A stretch of DNA of 45,332 bases from Elysia marginata (GCA_019649035.1 BMAT01002211.1:40726-86057); one strand, 5' to 3'; shown: positions 28,501-35,520, numbered from the stretch's first letter. The notes: generated by a model not told the origin, from the sequence alone. Numbers and translations: made by a program.

Positions 28501-31500
28501 TTTGTTCTTGTAAATTGCACATGCTAAGACCAAAAATATTAAACAAAACAAGAGAAAATGATAATCCTTGCTCTGCTGGTTGTAATCCTGGACACAAATT
28601 TTCTCATGTATCACTAAGAATAGATTTTTGAGTGTGACTATTTAGCTTGAAATTTGCTACCAAAACATTATGATGTAGTTTCATAAAGATATAATATAAA
28701 AATATATATATAGAACACTCTTATTATCTCTATATTTTTTCTGTTTTCAAAACTAACAGTTTTCTTTAAAAAATATATTAGTATGGGATCACATTTTTAA
28801 ACTTATTTCCAAATGACAGAGTTGTGCATAGGTGCCACTTCATAATGTTCAAAAAGGAGGAACTTTACTGGAGTTAAGTAACATATGATGGGACCGCCGA
28901 AGGCGGGAGCTTATCTAGGGGGGTCCGGGGGCATGCTCCCCCGGAAATTTTTTAAAAACTACCCTGCAAAAGAAGCAATTTTAGAGTATTTGGGAAGCAA
29001 TTTACTTATTTCATGTTTGAATATAATTTATAAAGCGCCATCACAGGGAAGTAGTTTCAAACCTAAAAATGTATAATTCCTTTTTAGACACTTTGCTAGC
29101 ACTAATACGTTTATTTGATTGGAATACATTAGGCCTACTCGTGTTTTCCCTAGAAATGAAAGGCCCTGGTGCTAATACCACATGCAGCACTAACATATCT
29201 CAATATTTAGACATTCACCAAAACCTGATTCTTTTTATCAAAAAAGTCTCTAGAGCCTTTTTTTTAAATAATTATTTGTTATGTTTAAAAAAAATATCTG
29301 GGCTGAAATCTAAATTCAGGAAGTGGCATTCAATGCACCCTGTAACCTTCCATTAAAATTTTTCATTGTTTGACGAAATTATTCTAAACTAGATAATAGA
29401 GTTCAATACAGAAAGCTATGTACGTTTAAAGATATCAGTATTTGCGGTAGACTACGTGTAAAAGACTAAAAAGCACATTGCCCGTTTATTTAGATCTCTA
29501 TCCCATTTTCCATTGTCCTTGGCAGATAAAGATTTCTGGATGTTATCATGGCTTTCAGTTTACACCCATTATAGTCTCTGTCTGCATTGCTGCCTAAAAT
29601 AAATTTGCATCCCTCGGAAAAAATACAAATCTATGACTAAATCAGTTAATGTAAGATGTGAAAATGTATAAGTTAGACCTATAAAAGATCTATAGATCTA
29701 GAGTACTGTTTGTGGTCCGGCGAAATTTTTATGATAATTATGACCTACAATAGCGGTACTCTGTAGCTGATCTTCATCTAGTTCATCTGTCTTGCTTGGC
29801 TAATACAACATTGCTGTAGAGCCTTCTTCTGACTATGCTGTGCTATGCGCTAGTGCTGTTTAAGGTTGATCGAAGAGTATAAGTTTGCAAACTGTTCGCA
29901 TATCGGTAGACCTAGATTACGAAGTTAAGAATCCTTTTTTACGAGAACTGTCCCCTTCGTATTCTGTTGTTCTAAGCTTAACCTGCGCAGGTCCATTTTA
30001 CACTCTCTTGTTCAAGCAATTCCCAACTACCTCCGCTATTTTTTTGCTTCGCGGATGAGATTGTTATGCGGGTTATCCTAGACTTGAGCGAAAAAGTTGG
30101 GTTGCCCTAGTTCACTCTGACGTTCGACCCTCTTTTTTATACTCTAACGGAGAAGAATAGAAGTAATTTTATAGACAGAGACCTGTCATATGTATGTCCA
30201 CAAATTTGTATCCGTCAAAGTGGAAATCTGCTTGAAGTTGTAGACAGCGGAAAAATCGGAAAGGTCGGAACATATTAGCGGAAAAGTGGCACCTATGGTT
30301 GTGGGAAAACATTCCCCCCAAAAAAGACAATAAGAAGAGCTTACATTCCTGGGTCAGGAGGTGGCGCTGGCTTTGAGATTATCTTGGTGACGGGTTCCTG
30401 GATGTGGTGCTGATAAGGATCCTGACCGAGCCGGCCTTTGCTATCCGACTTCCAGCCAATTATCACTCCAGACTGTAAGAAATAGCAAAGAAAAAAGAAA
30501 ACATAAATTTGTTTTCTAAGCACTTGTAATCCCCTGACTGAAACCATGATGTATACAGATGATAGGTATGGACTTTTGCTCCTTATATCCTGCAATTTAA
30601 CAGTACAGTGATTTTTCAAGCTAATAAGAGGCTTTTCTTGACTTTTACTACCTTCAATATATTTATTTCACAATACAAAGGTGTGTTTAATTTTGCATAA
30701 AGTTTTTCAAAGCTCAAAAACATAAACAAACTGACATTTATGAAATATTTCATTATTATAATACATTATGTAACATTTAACTACATGATACGATGCTAAA
30801 TGAAGAGGACAGAATTGAGATGGATTCTGAAAATGACTAAACTCAACGTACATTGTCTGCAGAGAGCAGACGAGACCCACTGGAGCTCCATCGCATGACA
30901 GTGACCTCTGATCGATGCAAATGTGCAGCCTCTATGAGTTCTTTGTCTTGTTCATTCCAAAGAGTGATTTCCCCTGTTTCCCAGCCTACAGCAATTATCT
31001 TGCGAGTTGGGTGCCAGGCATAACTGGATGGGTGACTTGAATGAGCAATTGGCTTGTGTTGAAGCTTCTCTCCCTAAAGCAAAATATTTTTTATTGCATA
31101 ACGATTTAAAAGGATAATCAAATTGTTTTTTATCTATTTAATTTCAACAGAAACAAAGGCAATACAAACAAAATAAAAACAGCAAAAAGAAAAAAACTGC
31201 ACTGGCAAGGACTAATAAAGGCTAATCATTCATACCACAAAAAGAAACACTAAATACCTTTGGTTAGCAAACATATTTTAGATTTGAGCTCTCCCCCCCC
31301 CTCCCTCCTTTTTTCACCAAGTAGTTTCTAATTGTGCTTTTTTTTTTTTAAATATTGAATTAGATATCTCTAAACATTCTGTAATTGTGTGCATTTGTTT
31401 CATTCATTAGAAAAATTTTAAAAAGTATAGGTAATATGTTTTTCTAGCCTTTCATAAAGCTGCCCTAATTTCTGTGCAGAGTTATATGCCATCTTTAATG

Positions 31501-31903
31501 TGGTTGTCTTTATAATTTGTAGTTTAGAATAATTCAATAAAAACATTTCCCTGTTATAACTTTTATTATTAGGGCCTAGAGCTTAAGTGTAAAAAAATTG
31601 GGGCTCTGGGTTACCAAATGGTTAGGCAAGTATTTAAAAAAAATTGGAAAATGAACGTACATGGCTACTTGTTCATCCAGCAATTTTTGCCAATGCTATC
31701 AACTTATATTGCGATCCATTTTTTTTATTTTTAAAATTATTTATACCCAGAATACAAACCTCTTCATTGAAGAGTGATACTGTTCCACCTCGATCCTCAC
31801 TGTAAGACAAAACTGCCAATATGGGTGAATTTTTAAGCCACCCTATGTCAATGTTGATGCCTGCATCATCTGTGTTCAGGCGATGATCAAAATGAACCGC
31901 CAT
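1338..31903 (-). CDS. IFT140: IFT140, intraflagellar transport complex A subunit (complete, 30 coding exons)
   Basis: Intraflagellar transport protein 140 is a core subunit of IFT-A, which drives retrograde transport along the ciliary axoneme and entry of membrane receptors into cilia. The joined exons encode 1495 residues (human about 1462). Residues 1 to ~700 match the WD40 propeller half (for example [16 protein letters not shown] in exon 2). Residues ~750-1495 match the TPR-like helical half, with family blocks such as [58 protein letters not shown] and [12 protein letters not shown]. The start is the ATG at 31903-31901 (A at -3, G at +4). The stop is TAG at 1340-1338 after an acidic C-terminus, as in other IFT140 proteins. 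All introns are GT-AG and all phases agree, so the gene looks intact. The identification rests on recalled family sequence; the exon structure is read directly from the sequence. Confidence 0.96.
1709..1800. repeat. (GA)n-rich microsatellite in IFT140 intron 29
   Basis: This is an interrupted GA/GACA run (gagagaga, gacagaca) on the plus strand. It therefore appears as a C/T-rich stretch in the IFT140 transcript, inside the last intron (1581-2338). The Ser/Leu-rich open frames on the minus strand here are its translation and are not genes. Confidence 0.85.
2339..2480 (-). CDS. IFT140: IFT140 coding exon 29 (residues 1368-1415)
   Basis: Acceptor ctaacag, donor gtaggg. It encodes [20 protein letters not shown] and [17 protein letters not shown], matching the human [20 protein letters not shown]. 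It ends phase 0. Confidence 0.95.
2845..3090 (-). mobile_element. tRNA-derived SINE in IFT140 intron 28
   Basis: Read on the minus strand from ~3090, there is a tRNA-like head with an A-box-like gagcagtttactacc and a B-box-like ggagttcaatctcc (3058-3045). A ~200-bp non-coding body follows and runs toward 2845. It ends about 50 bases from the exon 28 donor. The left boundary is approximate and no clear target duplication was found. The call rests on the box A/B spacing. Confidence 0.5.
3141..3307 (-). CDS. IFT140: IFT140 coding exon 28 (residues 1313-1368)
   Basis: Acceptor gatacag, donor gtcagt. It encodes [20 protein letters not shown] and [11 protein letters not shown], which fits the human [20 protein letters not shown]. 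Its 5' boundary matters: the last intronic bases and the first 16 exon bases are copied six more times just upstream (3308-3675). This boundary is chosen because it continues the conserved protein in phase 0. Confidence 0.95.
3293..3675 (-). repeat. Minisatellite duplicating the exon 28 acceptor region (IFT140 intron 27)
   Basis: About seven units of ~48 bp (one of 56) start at the authentic exon 28 junction and continue upstream. On the minus strand each unit reads T-rich tract, then a cAG, then gttgagatagatgaat or a close variant, which is the first 16 coding bases of exon 28. The AG-like junctions fall before positions 3307 (real), 3363, 3411, 3460, 3508, 3553 and 3601. A last unit near 3650 is truncated and lacks the AG. 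Confidence 0.85.
4319..4531 (-). CDS. IFT140: IFT140 coding exon 27 (residues 1242-1312)
   Basis: Acceptor tccaag, donor gtcaga, phase 0. It encodes [20 protein letters not shown] and [19 protein letters not shown], almost identical to human. It ends ...FYDACAQ. Confidence 0.97.
5299..5502 (-). CDS. IFT140: IFT140 coding exon 26 (residues 1174-1241)
   Basis: Acceptor gttccag, donor gtaagc, phase 0. It encodes [20 protein letters not shown] and [20 protein letters not shown], matching the human RQGSYHLATKKYTQAGNKL. Confidence 0.96.
6433..6615 (-). CDS. IFT140: IFT140 coding exon 25 (residues 1113-1173)
   Basis: Acceptor gtccag, donor gtattt, phase 0. It encodes [20 protein letters not shown] and [20 protein letters not shown], matching the human AGHFSKALELAFATQQF region. 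Confidence 0.95.
7490..7913. mobile_element. TTAA-flanked MITE with perfect terminal inverted repeats (IFT140 intron 24)
   Basis: The element is bounded by TTAA at 7490-7493 and 7910-7913. Inside these, a perfect 12-bp inverted repeat reads CCCTTTGTTGCA on the left and TGCAACAAAGGG on the right. TTAA duplication plus termini beginning CCC is typical of the piggyBac superfamily (known biology). There is no transposase frame in its ~424 bp, so it is non-autonomous. A subterminal hairpin, gtgtccac-caaa-gtggacac, lies at ~7511-7530. Confidence 0.75.
8016..8144 (-). CDS. IFT140: IFT140 coding exon 24 (residues 1070-1112)
   Basis: Acceptor actcag, donor gtgaac, phase 0. It encodes [18 protein letters not shown] and [10 protein letters not shown], matching the human SSPEDMIEAARYYEEKG / DRAVMLYHKAG. 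Confidence 0.95.
8803..8946 (-). CDS. IFT140: IFT140 coding exon 23 (residues 1022-1069)
   Basis: Acceptor tgccag, donor gtaaat, phase 0. It encodes [20 protein letters not shown] and then [19 protein letters not shown], a TPR pair matching human. Confidence 0.95.
9574..9706 (-). CDS. IFT140: IFT140 coding exon 22 (residues 977-1021)
   Basis: Acceptor tgctag, donor gtacgg. It encodes [20 protein letters not shown], matching the human [20 protein letters not shown]. It ends phase 0. Confidence 0.95.
10447..10625. repeat. 100-bp tandem duplication in IFT140 intron 21
   Basis: Two diverged units lie exactly 100 bp apart. Landmarks are gtgct-ctttc at 10447/10547, cctgtcttt-aaggt at 10470/10570 and tagttgagaag-c / tagttgagagg-c. 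The second unit ends about 40 bases from the exon 21 donor. No coding potential. Confidence 0.75.
10663..10758 (-). CDS. IFT140: IFT140 coding exon 21 (residues 945-977)
   Basis: Acceptor ttttcag, donor gtaaga. It encodes [20 protein letters not shown], matching the human YEKSDTHRFEVPRML. It ends with two bases of a Lys codon. Confidence 0.94.
11760..11866 (-). CDS. IFT140: IFT140 coding exon 20 (residues 910-945)
   Basis: Acceptor cttgtag, donor gtaagt. It encodes [20 protein letters not shown] and [15 protein letters not shown], matching the human HDRVHLRSTYHRYAGHLEA. It ends with two bases of an Asn codon. Confidence 0.94.
12332..12415 (-). CDS. IFT140: IFT140 coding exon 19 (residues 882-909)
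   Basis: Acceptor tttcag, donor gtaagt, phase 0. It encodes [20 protein letters not shown], matching the human [20 protein letters not shown]. Its open frame is too short to stand out alone. Confidence 0.94.
13131..13308 (-). CDS. IFT140: IFT140 coding exon 18 (residues 822-881)
   Basis: Acceptor tttgcag, donor gtaagt. It encodes [20 protein letters not shown] and [17 protein letters not shown]. This is the most conserved block of the family, nearly identical to human. Confidence 0.97.
14158..14453. mobile_element. TTAA-flanked MITE, second family, copy in IFT140 intron 17
   Basis: TTAA flanks lie at 14158-14161 and 14450-14453. The left end cctcttagtgacata and the right end tatgtcagaaaaagg form an imperfect inverted repeat. 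Internal landmarks are shared with the copies at ~21300 and 26367: tcaatcgc, aactctgcg, gtacgactgagc, gctgatttgaggatgta. No coding capacity. The termini resemble, but are not the same as, the element at 7490-7913. Confidence 0.65.
14520..14737 (-). CDS. IFT140: IFT140 coding exon 17 (residues 750-822)
   Basis: Acceptor ttaccag, donor gtttgt. After a variable linker it encodes [20 protein letters not shown] and [14 protein letters not shown], the conserved start of the TPR-like half. It ends with two bases of a Ser codon. Confidence 0.96.
15450..15581 (-). CDS. IFT140: IFT140 coding exon 16 (residues 706-749)
   Basis: Acceptor tgtcag, donor gtatgg, phase 0. It encodes [20 protein letters not shown] and [14 protein letters not shown], matching the human LLGMEVPYYYFTRK at the end of the propeller half. 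Confidence 0.95.
15729..15900 (-). CDS. IFT140: IFT140 coding exon 15 (residues 648-705)
   Basis: Acceptor accag, donor gtaagt. It encodes [20 protein letters not shown], matching the human NHFWDQSEPRLFVCEA. A lineage-variable stretch ends in VDEGP. It ends phase 0. Confidence 0.94.
16675..16711. repeat. (GT)n microsatellite in IFT140 intron 14
   Basis: This is a short interrupted GT run (gtgtgtgtgcgtgtgtgtg). The rest of intron 14 (15901-17133) holds nothing recognisable. Confidence 0.8.
17134..17294 (-). CDS. IFT140: IFT140 coding exon 14 (residues 595-648)
   Basis: Acceptor gtgtag, donor gttgct. It encodes [19 protein letters not shown] and then an acidic insert ([14 protein letters not shown]) that differs from vertebrate IFT140. 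The insert is probably a surface loop between propeller strands. Confidence 0.9.
18250..18367 (-). CDS. IFT140: IFT140 coding exon 13 (residues 555-594)
   Basis: Acceptor tttaag, donor gtaagt. It encodes [20 protein letters not shown] and [14 protein letters not shown], the counterpart of the human AELVPGVGGIASLRC region. It ends phase 0. Confidence 0.91.
19978..20105 (-). CDS. IFT140: IFT140 coding exon 12 (residues 513-555)
   Basis: Acceptor taccag, donor gtttgt. It encodes [20 protein letters not shown] and [20 protein letters not shown], matching the human GTVKQLLLFSETEGNP region. It ends with two bases of an Arg codon. Confidence 0.95.
20837..20928 (-). CDS. IFT140: IFT140 coding exon 11 (residues 482-512)
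   Basis: Acceptor acaccag, donor gtgaga. It encodes [20 protein letters not shown] and [11 protein letters not shown], matching the human ENVYTVESNRVQVRTWQ. It ends phase 0. Confidence 0.95.
21025..21073. other. Assembly gap, 49 N (IFT140 intron 10)
   Basis: A run of N between exons 10 and 11. No coding sequence of IFT140 is missing, because the two exons join in phase across it. Confidence 0.99.
21300..21557. mobile_element. TTAA-type MITE, second family, degraded copy in IFT140 intron 10
   Basis: It aligns with the copies at 14158 and 26367 through the shared landmarks gtcaat, aactctgcgc, tacattgtacgactaagcg and ccgctgatttgatgatgta. It ends in tcacaaagggtttaa. Both terminal TTAAs have decayed (left about tttt, right ttaa within gtttaa). 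The left boundary is approximate. Confidence 0.55.
21618..21696 (-). CDS. IFT140: IFT140 coding exon 10 (residues 456-482)
   Basis: Acceptor tttag, donor gtatgg. It encodes [20 protein letters not shown], aligning with the family motif DAVAVWNGRQV. It ends with one base of a Gly codon. Confidence 0.93.
22329..22439 (-). CDS. IFT140: IFT140 coding exon 9 (residues 419-455)
   Basis: Acceptor ttccag, donor gtcagg, phase 0. It encodes [20 protein letters not shown] and [15 protein letters not shown], aligning with the human QVSPSLLNVCFL / ISGVFATK block. Confidence 0.9.
22821..22913 (-). CDS. IFT140: IFT140 coding exon 8 (residues 388-418)
   Basis: Acceptor ttctcag, donor gtaaac, phase 0 at both ends. 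It encodes [19 protein letters not shown] and [11 protein letters not shown], one WD blade. It is short, so it is placed by phase, splice sites and alignment together. Confidence 0.9.
23089..23140. repeat. TC-rich interrupted microsatellite in IFT140 intron 7
   Basis: Interrupted tctctctgtctctctc / ctttctctctc stretch. The remainder of intron 7 (22914-23498) shows no gene or clear element. Confidence 0.6.
23499..23751 (-). CDS. IFT140: IFT140 coding exon 7 (residues 303-387)
   Basis: This is the longest exon. Acceptor cgcag, donor gtaccc. It encodes [12 protein letters not shown], then [20 protein letters not shown] and [17 protein letters not shown], matching the family region RFWDIERGENYIL through DRWALQTP. 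It ends phase 0. Confidence 0.95.
25184..25272 (-). CDS. IFT140: IFT140 coding exon 6 (residues 274-303)
   Basis: Acceptor tttag, donor gtatgt. It encodes [18 protein letters not shown] followed by [11 protein letters not shown]. It ends with two bases of the Arg codon completed by exon 7. Confidence 0.93.
25322..25685 (-). mobile_element. tRNA-derived SINE, near full length (IFT140 intron 5)
   Basis: On the minus strand it begins at ~25685 with a tRNA-like head: A box tggcagagtggttggcgc (25676-25659) and B box gggttcaattccc (25633-25621). A body follows, with cctgtaaaatgggtaccc, then a tail of AAAT-type repeats near 25325-25350. It shares a stretch of ~31 bases (25571-25601) with the SINE at 40325-40583, which supports a dispersed family. 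A short (TA)n abuts its head at 25687. Confidence 0.8.
26367..26693. mobile_element. TTAA-type MITE, second family, copy in IFT140 intron 5
   Basis: It starts at TTAA (26367-26370) followed by cccctttgtgacatagg and carries the family landmarks aactctgcg, tggtatgactaagc and cgctgatttgaggacgta. The right terminus is not clean; the next TTAA is at 26690-26693. That TTAA is itself followed by ccccttggtgacata, another left-end sequence of the same family, so a second partial copy seems to abut here. Confidence 0.5.
26776..26843. repeat. 33-bp tandem duplication in IFT140 intron 5
   Basis: Two adjacent units share acaagagaa-atct-agrtttggtttc at a 33-bp offset. They lie between the partial MITE copy and exon 5. 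Confidence 0.75.
26984..27159 (-). CDS. IFT140: IFT140 coding exon 5 (residues 215-273)
   Basis: Acceptor ggtcag, donor gtgatt. It encodes [30 protein letters not shown] and GDTKEILK, a propeller segment that aligns with human IFT140 over its whole length. It ends phase 0. Confidence 0.94.
28135..28283 (-). CDS. IFT140: IFT140 coding exon 4 (residues 165-215)
   Basis: Acceptor tatag, donor gtaagg. It encodes [19 protein letters not shown], which aligns with the human [15 protein letters not shown] stretch. It ends with one base of a Gly codon. Confidence 0.94.
28827..30297. mobile_element. 1.47-kb non-autonomous DNA transposon with 14-bp TIRs (IFT140 intron 3)
   Basis: The left end CATAGGTGCCACTT (28827-28840) and the right end AAGTGGCACCTATG (30284-30297) are perfect inverted repeats. 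Both are flanked by the 6-bp direct repeat GTTGTG (28821-28826 and 30298-30303), a target-site duplication. The interior has only short frames (for example 29069-29356, 95 codons, no transposase signature), so it depends on a transposase elsewhere. The left part carries a GC-rich palindromic block at ~28884-28945. The superfamily cannot be assigned; a hAT-like relative is possible. Confidence 0.75.
30345..30472 (-). CDS. IFT140: IFT140 coding exon 3 (residues 123-165)
   Basis: Acceptor cttacag, donor gtaagc. It encodes [20 protein letters not shown] and a Pro-rich end (APPPDPG). It ends two bases into a codon; the first base of exon 4 completes Met. Confidence 0.92.
30852..31073 (-). CDS. IFT140: IFT140 coding exon 2 (residues 49-122)
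   Basis: Acceptor tttag, donor gtacgt, phase 0 at both ends. It carries the best-conserved WD40 segment, [20 protein letters not shown], followed by [17 protein letters not shown]. Confidence 0.95.
31760..31903 (-). CDS. IFT140: IFT140 coding exon 1 (residues 1-48)
   Basis: It starts at the ATG and ends phase 0 before the donor gtttgt. It encodes [15 protein letters not shown] through SLFNEE, the first propeller strands. The human protein likewise starts with a short hydrophobic segment followed by a DH pair. Confidence 0.93.
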
Positions 31904-31970
31904 TTTTTAAATATTCTAATGTCTAACTATGGCCAGCTTTAAATAGATCTGAAATCATTTCTGGGAAAAT
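31904..31970 (-). promoter_or_regulatory. Candidate 5' UTR exon part and its acceptor upstream of the IFT140 start
   Basis: Just upstream of the ATG, the minus strand carries a pyrimidine-rich run ending in ttcacttttcag (AG at 31972-31971), a good 3' splice site. The 67 bases from there to the ATG would then be the 5' UTR part of the first coding exon, and a non-coding first exon would lie further right. A weaker AG lies at 31950-31949. The upstream exon and transcription start are not identified. Confidence 0.4.
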
Positions 31971-31973
31971 CTG

Positions 31974-33425
31974 AAAAGTGAACAGAAACAAAAAGTTGTT
32001 GAATTTGAATGTTCACTAATAAATACTGGGCACATACTTCTTAATAACAAAACTTAGAGACTGATTTTCATTGCTTTGACAGTACTATATTATCCTTGCA
32101 AATAGGGCCTACAAATATATGACTGATGTCTATAAGATACACGTTGATTGCGTGTAAATTTATGCAAGTCATCCACCTGCAGTGTGCTGGTTTGATTGCA
32201 CCCAAACAAAAAGCAAGAGGCAGAAATCCTGAAAATATCAGTGTATTTACAGTTTAGTAATAAATACTGATTTAAGAAACCCTAGTGAGCTTGTTATGTT
32301 ATATGTTCATTGGAAGAGGTACACTATTCAGGCCGTTTTCATTTCAAGAATGCTCTGACAAAGCTTAGGCATAGTTGCCTGATATGTAACTTGTTAAAAA
32401 AAACATGCCCATAGGGGACGACAGGGTCTAAGGTTGTTGAACAAGGTGGCAACTCCTACTAGCAAGTTGATAGGTGATGATCCTGCTCCTTCAGGTGTAT
32501 TAAACCTGATTCCCTCTATAGATTCTCTTGCTCACAACCTTAATGTCACTTCACATCTGCCTCCATGAGAGTGAATACAAAAAAAAGGGATTTTTGTTTT
32601 TTTTAATTGTTCTAACATTTTTTATGGATTCTCAAATGACGCTCAAGATAGACATGGGCGCAAATTCCTGTTAAAGTAGTCAAGATCAATATATTTCTAT
32701 TGAATTGGCAAAGTCTCAATGGACCACAATTGTTCAAGGGTACCAAAATCTCGGCAAAACATTTATAACAGTGACCGAGGTAAAGACTTAACAACACATG
32801 ATAGATCTAGACCTATCTATTCCTGTTTAAATATGATGGGCTGCTAGATTTAGTACTAGACTAGAGCTGAGTATTTTCAGCATATAAATAATAATTCATA
32901 TGGCAACTATTAATTATTTGCATCAGTTTTAGTGTACAAAATAAGGGGGAGAGCCGTATCACTGATCCCCGAGGCTGAGGTAAACTAAATTTTAAATCAT
33001 ACGGTTTCAAGTTTGACAACTGCCCTGTTACAAGAACAGTGTACGGTGGATTAAATGAAATATATGTTCCAGAGAGTCTAGATCGCATCGCGACCCGTTA
33101 GCGTGAGTTCTATTAATGGCCAAGGAGGCTTTTTTTTTATGGGGATGTTAATTATTGAACTACAATTAACAGATTTGAAGAAAACGAGCAGCATAGTTAC
33201 CTTGGTAACTGTGATGCTAGTTTGTCAGGACATCCCAGGTAAATTCATGTTGATGTTGAAAATATGTGTGACCCCGGAAGTGTTTGTTGCTTGTTTGTGT
33301 TTTATATAAAGAGCTGAGCTAAAAAGGAGCGGATCAAACTACATAAGGAAAGGGCGCTGATGGTCATAAGTTTAGAAAAAATTTATGGTTTGGCTTGTTT
33401 CATGACCCCGGGTATATTAATTTTA

Positions 33426-33428
<3 letters not shown>
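31974..33428. other. Divergent intergenic region next to IFT140; probable promoter side, no gene seen
   Basis: This lies upstream of the IFT140 start on the minus strand, so its promoter and any non-coding first exon should be here or further right. I see no convincing TATA box or CpG island. A small CpG-containing patch near 33083-33105 (tcgcatcgcgacccgttagcg) is the only local rise in CG. Short frames such as 33103-33309 (+) have no recognisable similarity. Confidence 0.45.

Positions 33429-33487
<59 letters not shown>
33429..33487. repeat. (TC)n microsatellite, about 29 units
   Basis: Uninterrupted TC dinucleotide run at the left edge of the segmental duplication copy A. Confidence 0.95.
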
Positions 33488-33490
<3 letters not shown>

Positions 33491-34215
33491 CTGCACCCTT
33501 TTCAGAAGACCCGAATAAGACCTTAACTACAAACAAACAAAAAAATATTTTAAAAAAATTAAAGTTCAATTCCTTCCACTTAAAAAAAATGTCACTATGT
33601 TTCTACTGGGTTCCTTTTTTCATTATTTTACTCCCTTGCTCAGTGATACAACATGTAGATTAAGTATAGAGTAAAAGGGAAACCATCTAAACTCTTAACA
33701 ATAACATACACCCTTTGTTAGTCATGTTCGTATTTATGTAAGTGTCTTACACGTTTTTTTTTTAGTTTTTTTNNNNNNNNNNNNNNNNNNNNNNNNNNNN
33801 NNNNNNNNNNNNNNNNNNNNNNNNNNNNNNNNNNNNNNNNNNNNNNNNNNNNNNNNNNNNNNNNNNNNNNNNNNNNNNNNNNNNNNNNNNNNNNNNNNNN
33901 NNNNNNNNNNNNNNNNNNNNNNNNNNNNNNNNNNNNNNNNNNNNNNNNNNNNNNNNNNNNNNNNNNNNNNNNNNNNNNNNNNNNNNNNNNNNNNNNNNNN
34001 NNNNNNNNNNNNNNNNNNNNNNNNNNNNNNNNNNNNNNNNNNNNNNNAAAAAAAAAAAAGACACTTTACGGTTGGCACTAGAAATTTGTACTTGGGGCCA
34101 ATTTCACAGCCCGGTGTTATTTGACGTTCAGGTATCTTATGAGTTTTTACAACATGATGGAAATCGCTATCAGCATTATTTAAGACCTTATAAAAAATTT
34201 GTATTTATAGAATTT
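33488..34215. repeat. Segmental duplication, copy A
   Basis: It matches 36085-36600 in the same order. Blocks: ctctactctgcacccttttc, aataagaccttaact, ttattttactcccttgctca, then after the N gap cacagcccggtg, tttgacgt and tcttatgagtttttaca. Both copies follow TC-rich microsatellites. The gap 33773-34047 removes the middle, so the total length is unknown. Confidence 0.75.
33773..34047. other. Assembly gap, 275 N
   Basis: A run of N inside copy A of the segmental duplication, flanked by T-rich and A-rich sequence. It hides the part that would correspond to the small frame start of copy B. Confidence 0.99.
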
Positions 34216-34806
34216 TCATGTTTTCTTCGAAGCCCAGCCAAGATAATAATAGTAATAAAGTAACTGTTGTAAAAACAGTTAATAAGTGTTTTGACAGTAA
34301 CAAAAATGGTAGGCATTCGCTTTCAGTCACTTGAAACCACGAACTACTTACATAAAACTAATTTTTTAAAAATTAGTACAAATGTAAACAGGGCTAATTA
34401 TAAGCAAAGACTGGATTACATGTACCAAATTGGATTTTTCATCGTCAAGGGAAAAATTAAGCAACTGAGAACTTGACAGTGCTTAACAGAATACTCAATA
34501 TATTTTTTAAATTAAAACCAAAATTCAACGTATTTGTTACAAAGGCAAATCAGATGTATTTCGTGTCTACACGAAACCAACAGGTGATTTTTATTACTTC
34601 AGGCCTAGAGTTATGTAGCTCTTTAAAATTTCTTTATTAATGATCGAAACTCTTAATTGTATTCATTCCAAACGATTAACTCCACAATAAACCCATTTGC
34701 GCTCTCTTTCTCTATCTCTCTATCATGGTTGTTCAAAACTTATCAGTGTCTTTTATTAGTTGTAAATGGTAAATTTGTGGCTTATTTTCCTTTACTTTAC
34801 CTACCC

Positions 34807-34890
34807 CGTCTCTCTCTCTATCTCTCTCCGCCTCTATCTCTCATCGCCTCTCTCTGTCTCTCTCTGCCTCTGTCTGTCTGTCTCTGTCAA
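34807..34890. repeat. Interrupted TC/TCTG microsatellite
   Basis: Alternating tctctctctatctctctc and tctgtctgtc runs. The Ser/Leu-rich open frames across it are low-complexity translations, not genes. Confidence 0.75.
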
Positions 34891-35520
34891 TAGATACGAT
34901 GCGCCACGGGGCCCATGGGAGGACGGTAACGTAAGTTTTGTTTTGGCTCCGCCTCTCTACATAAGTGATGGGTGATGACATGAACTGTTAAGCTTTCCTC
35001 GACCCTTCTCGTAGTAAACTCAAAGTATCACAAAAAGCTCATGAATGACCAAGATATCGATAAACTTGTTGCATAAGAACACCAAGAGGCCGAAATTTTT
35101 TTTCCACTTCACACAGCGGCACTGTTTCAGGTTTCACCATCTCTCGTTCCGAGACGGCTGCGCCACTAGCCGAGACCAATCTAAGGAAGCAAAACTCACA
35201 TAGATGTGTGAAATTCTTACATCATGCATTACCACCTAGACCACCACCTTAAACTAAAAGGTATTATTCTAAGACCACCACTGACTGGGCTCGTTGTGGG
35301 TCCTGTGCGAGTCAATCTCACGCCATACACAGAGGAAACGTTCTTGACCAGCAGACTTCAAATTTTAATGAGGTTTAACATCAAATTTGTGGGTGTGGCT
35401 AATAGGGCAAACTTCAGCCAGTCCAGGTCTGGAGTTGATTTTGAGATAAATTGACATCTAAGGGGGGGGGGGGAGATCCTACCCTTATCGTTATCGTCTT
35501 CATTCGCATCGTCACTTTTA

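Larger units (their letters stand above)
15901..30344. other. IFT140 introns 3-14 with no further recognisable content
   Basis: Apart from the elements listed separately, the introns over 300 bp in this half hold only AT-rich sequence with homopolymer runs and short shadow frames. They are intron 4 (27160-28134), 6 (23752-25183), 8 (22440-22820), 9 (21697-22328), 11 (20106-20836), 12 (18368-19977) and 13 (17295-18249). I saw no nested genes on either strand. A TGACGTCA octamer at ~19247 in intron 12 may be chance. Confidence 0.6.

Noticed and set aside
30850-30870. Resemblance of actcaacgtacattgt at 30841 to the MITE-like copy at 21451
   Set aside because: The match stops after 16 bases and spans the exon 2 donor of IFT140. 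Chance similarity, not an element.
35090-35190. Possible SINE head on the minus strand (ggctagtggcgcagccgtct ... ggtgaaacctg)
   Set aside because: There is an A-box-like stretch, but the B box is poor and no body or tail is recognisable. Not enough to list as a feature.
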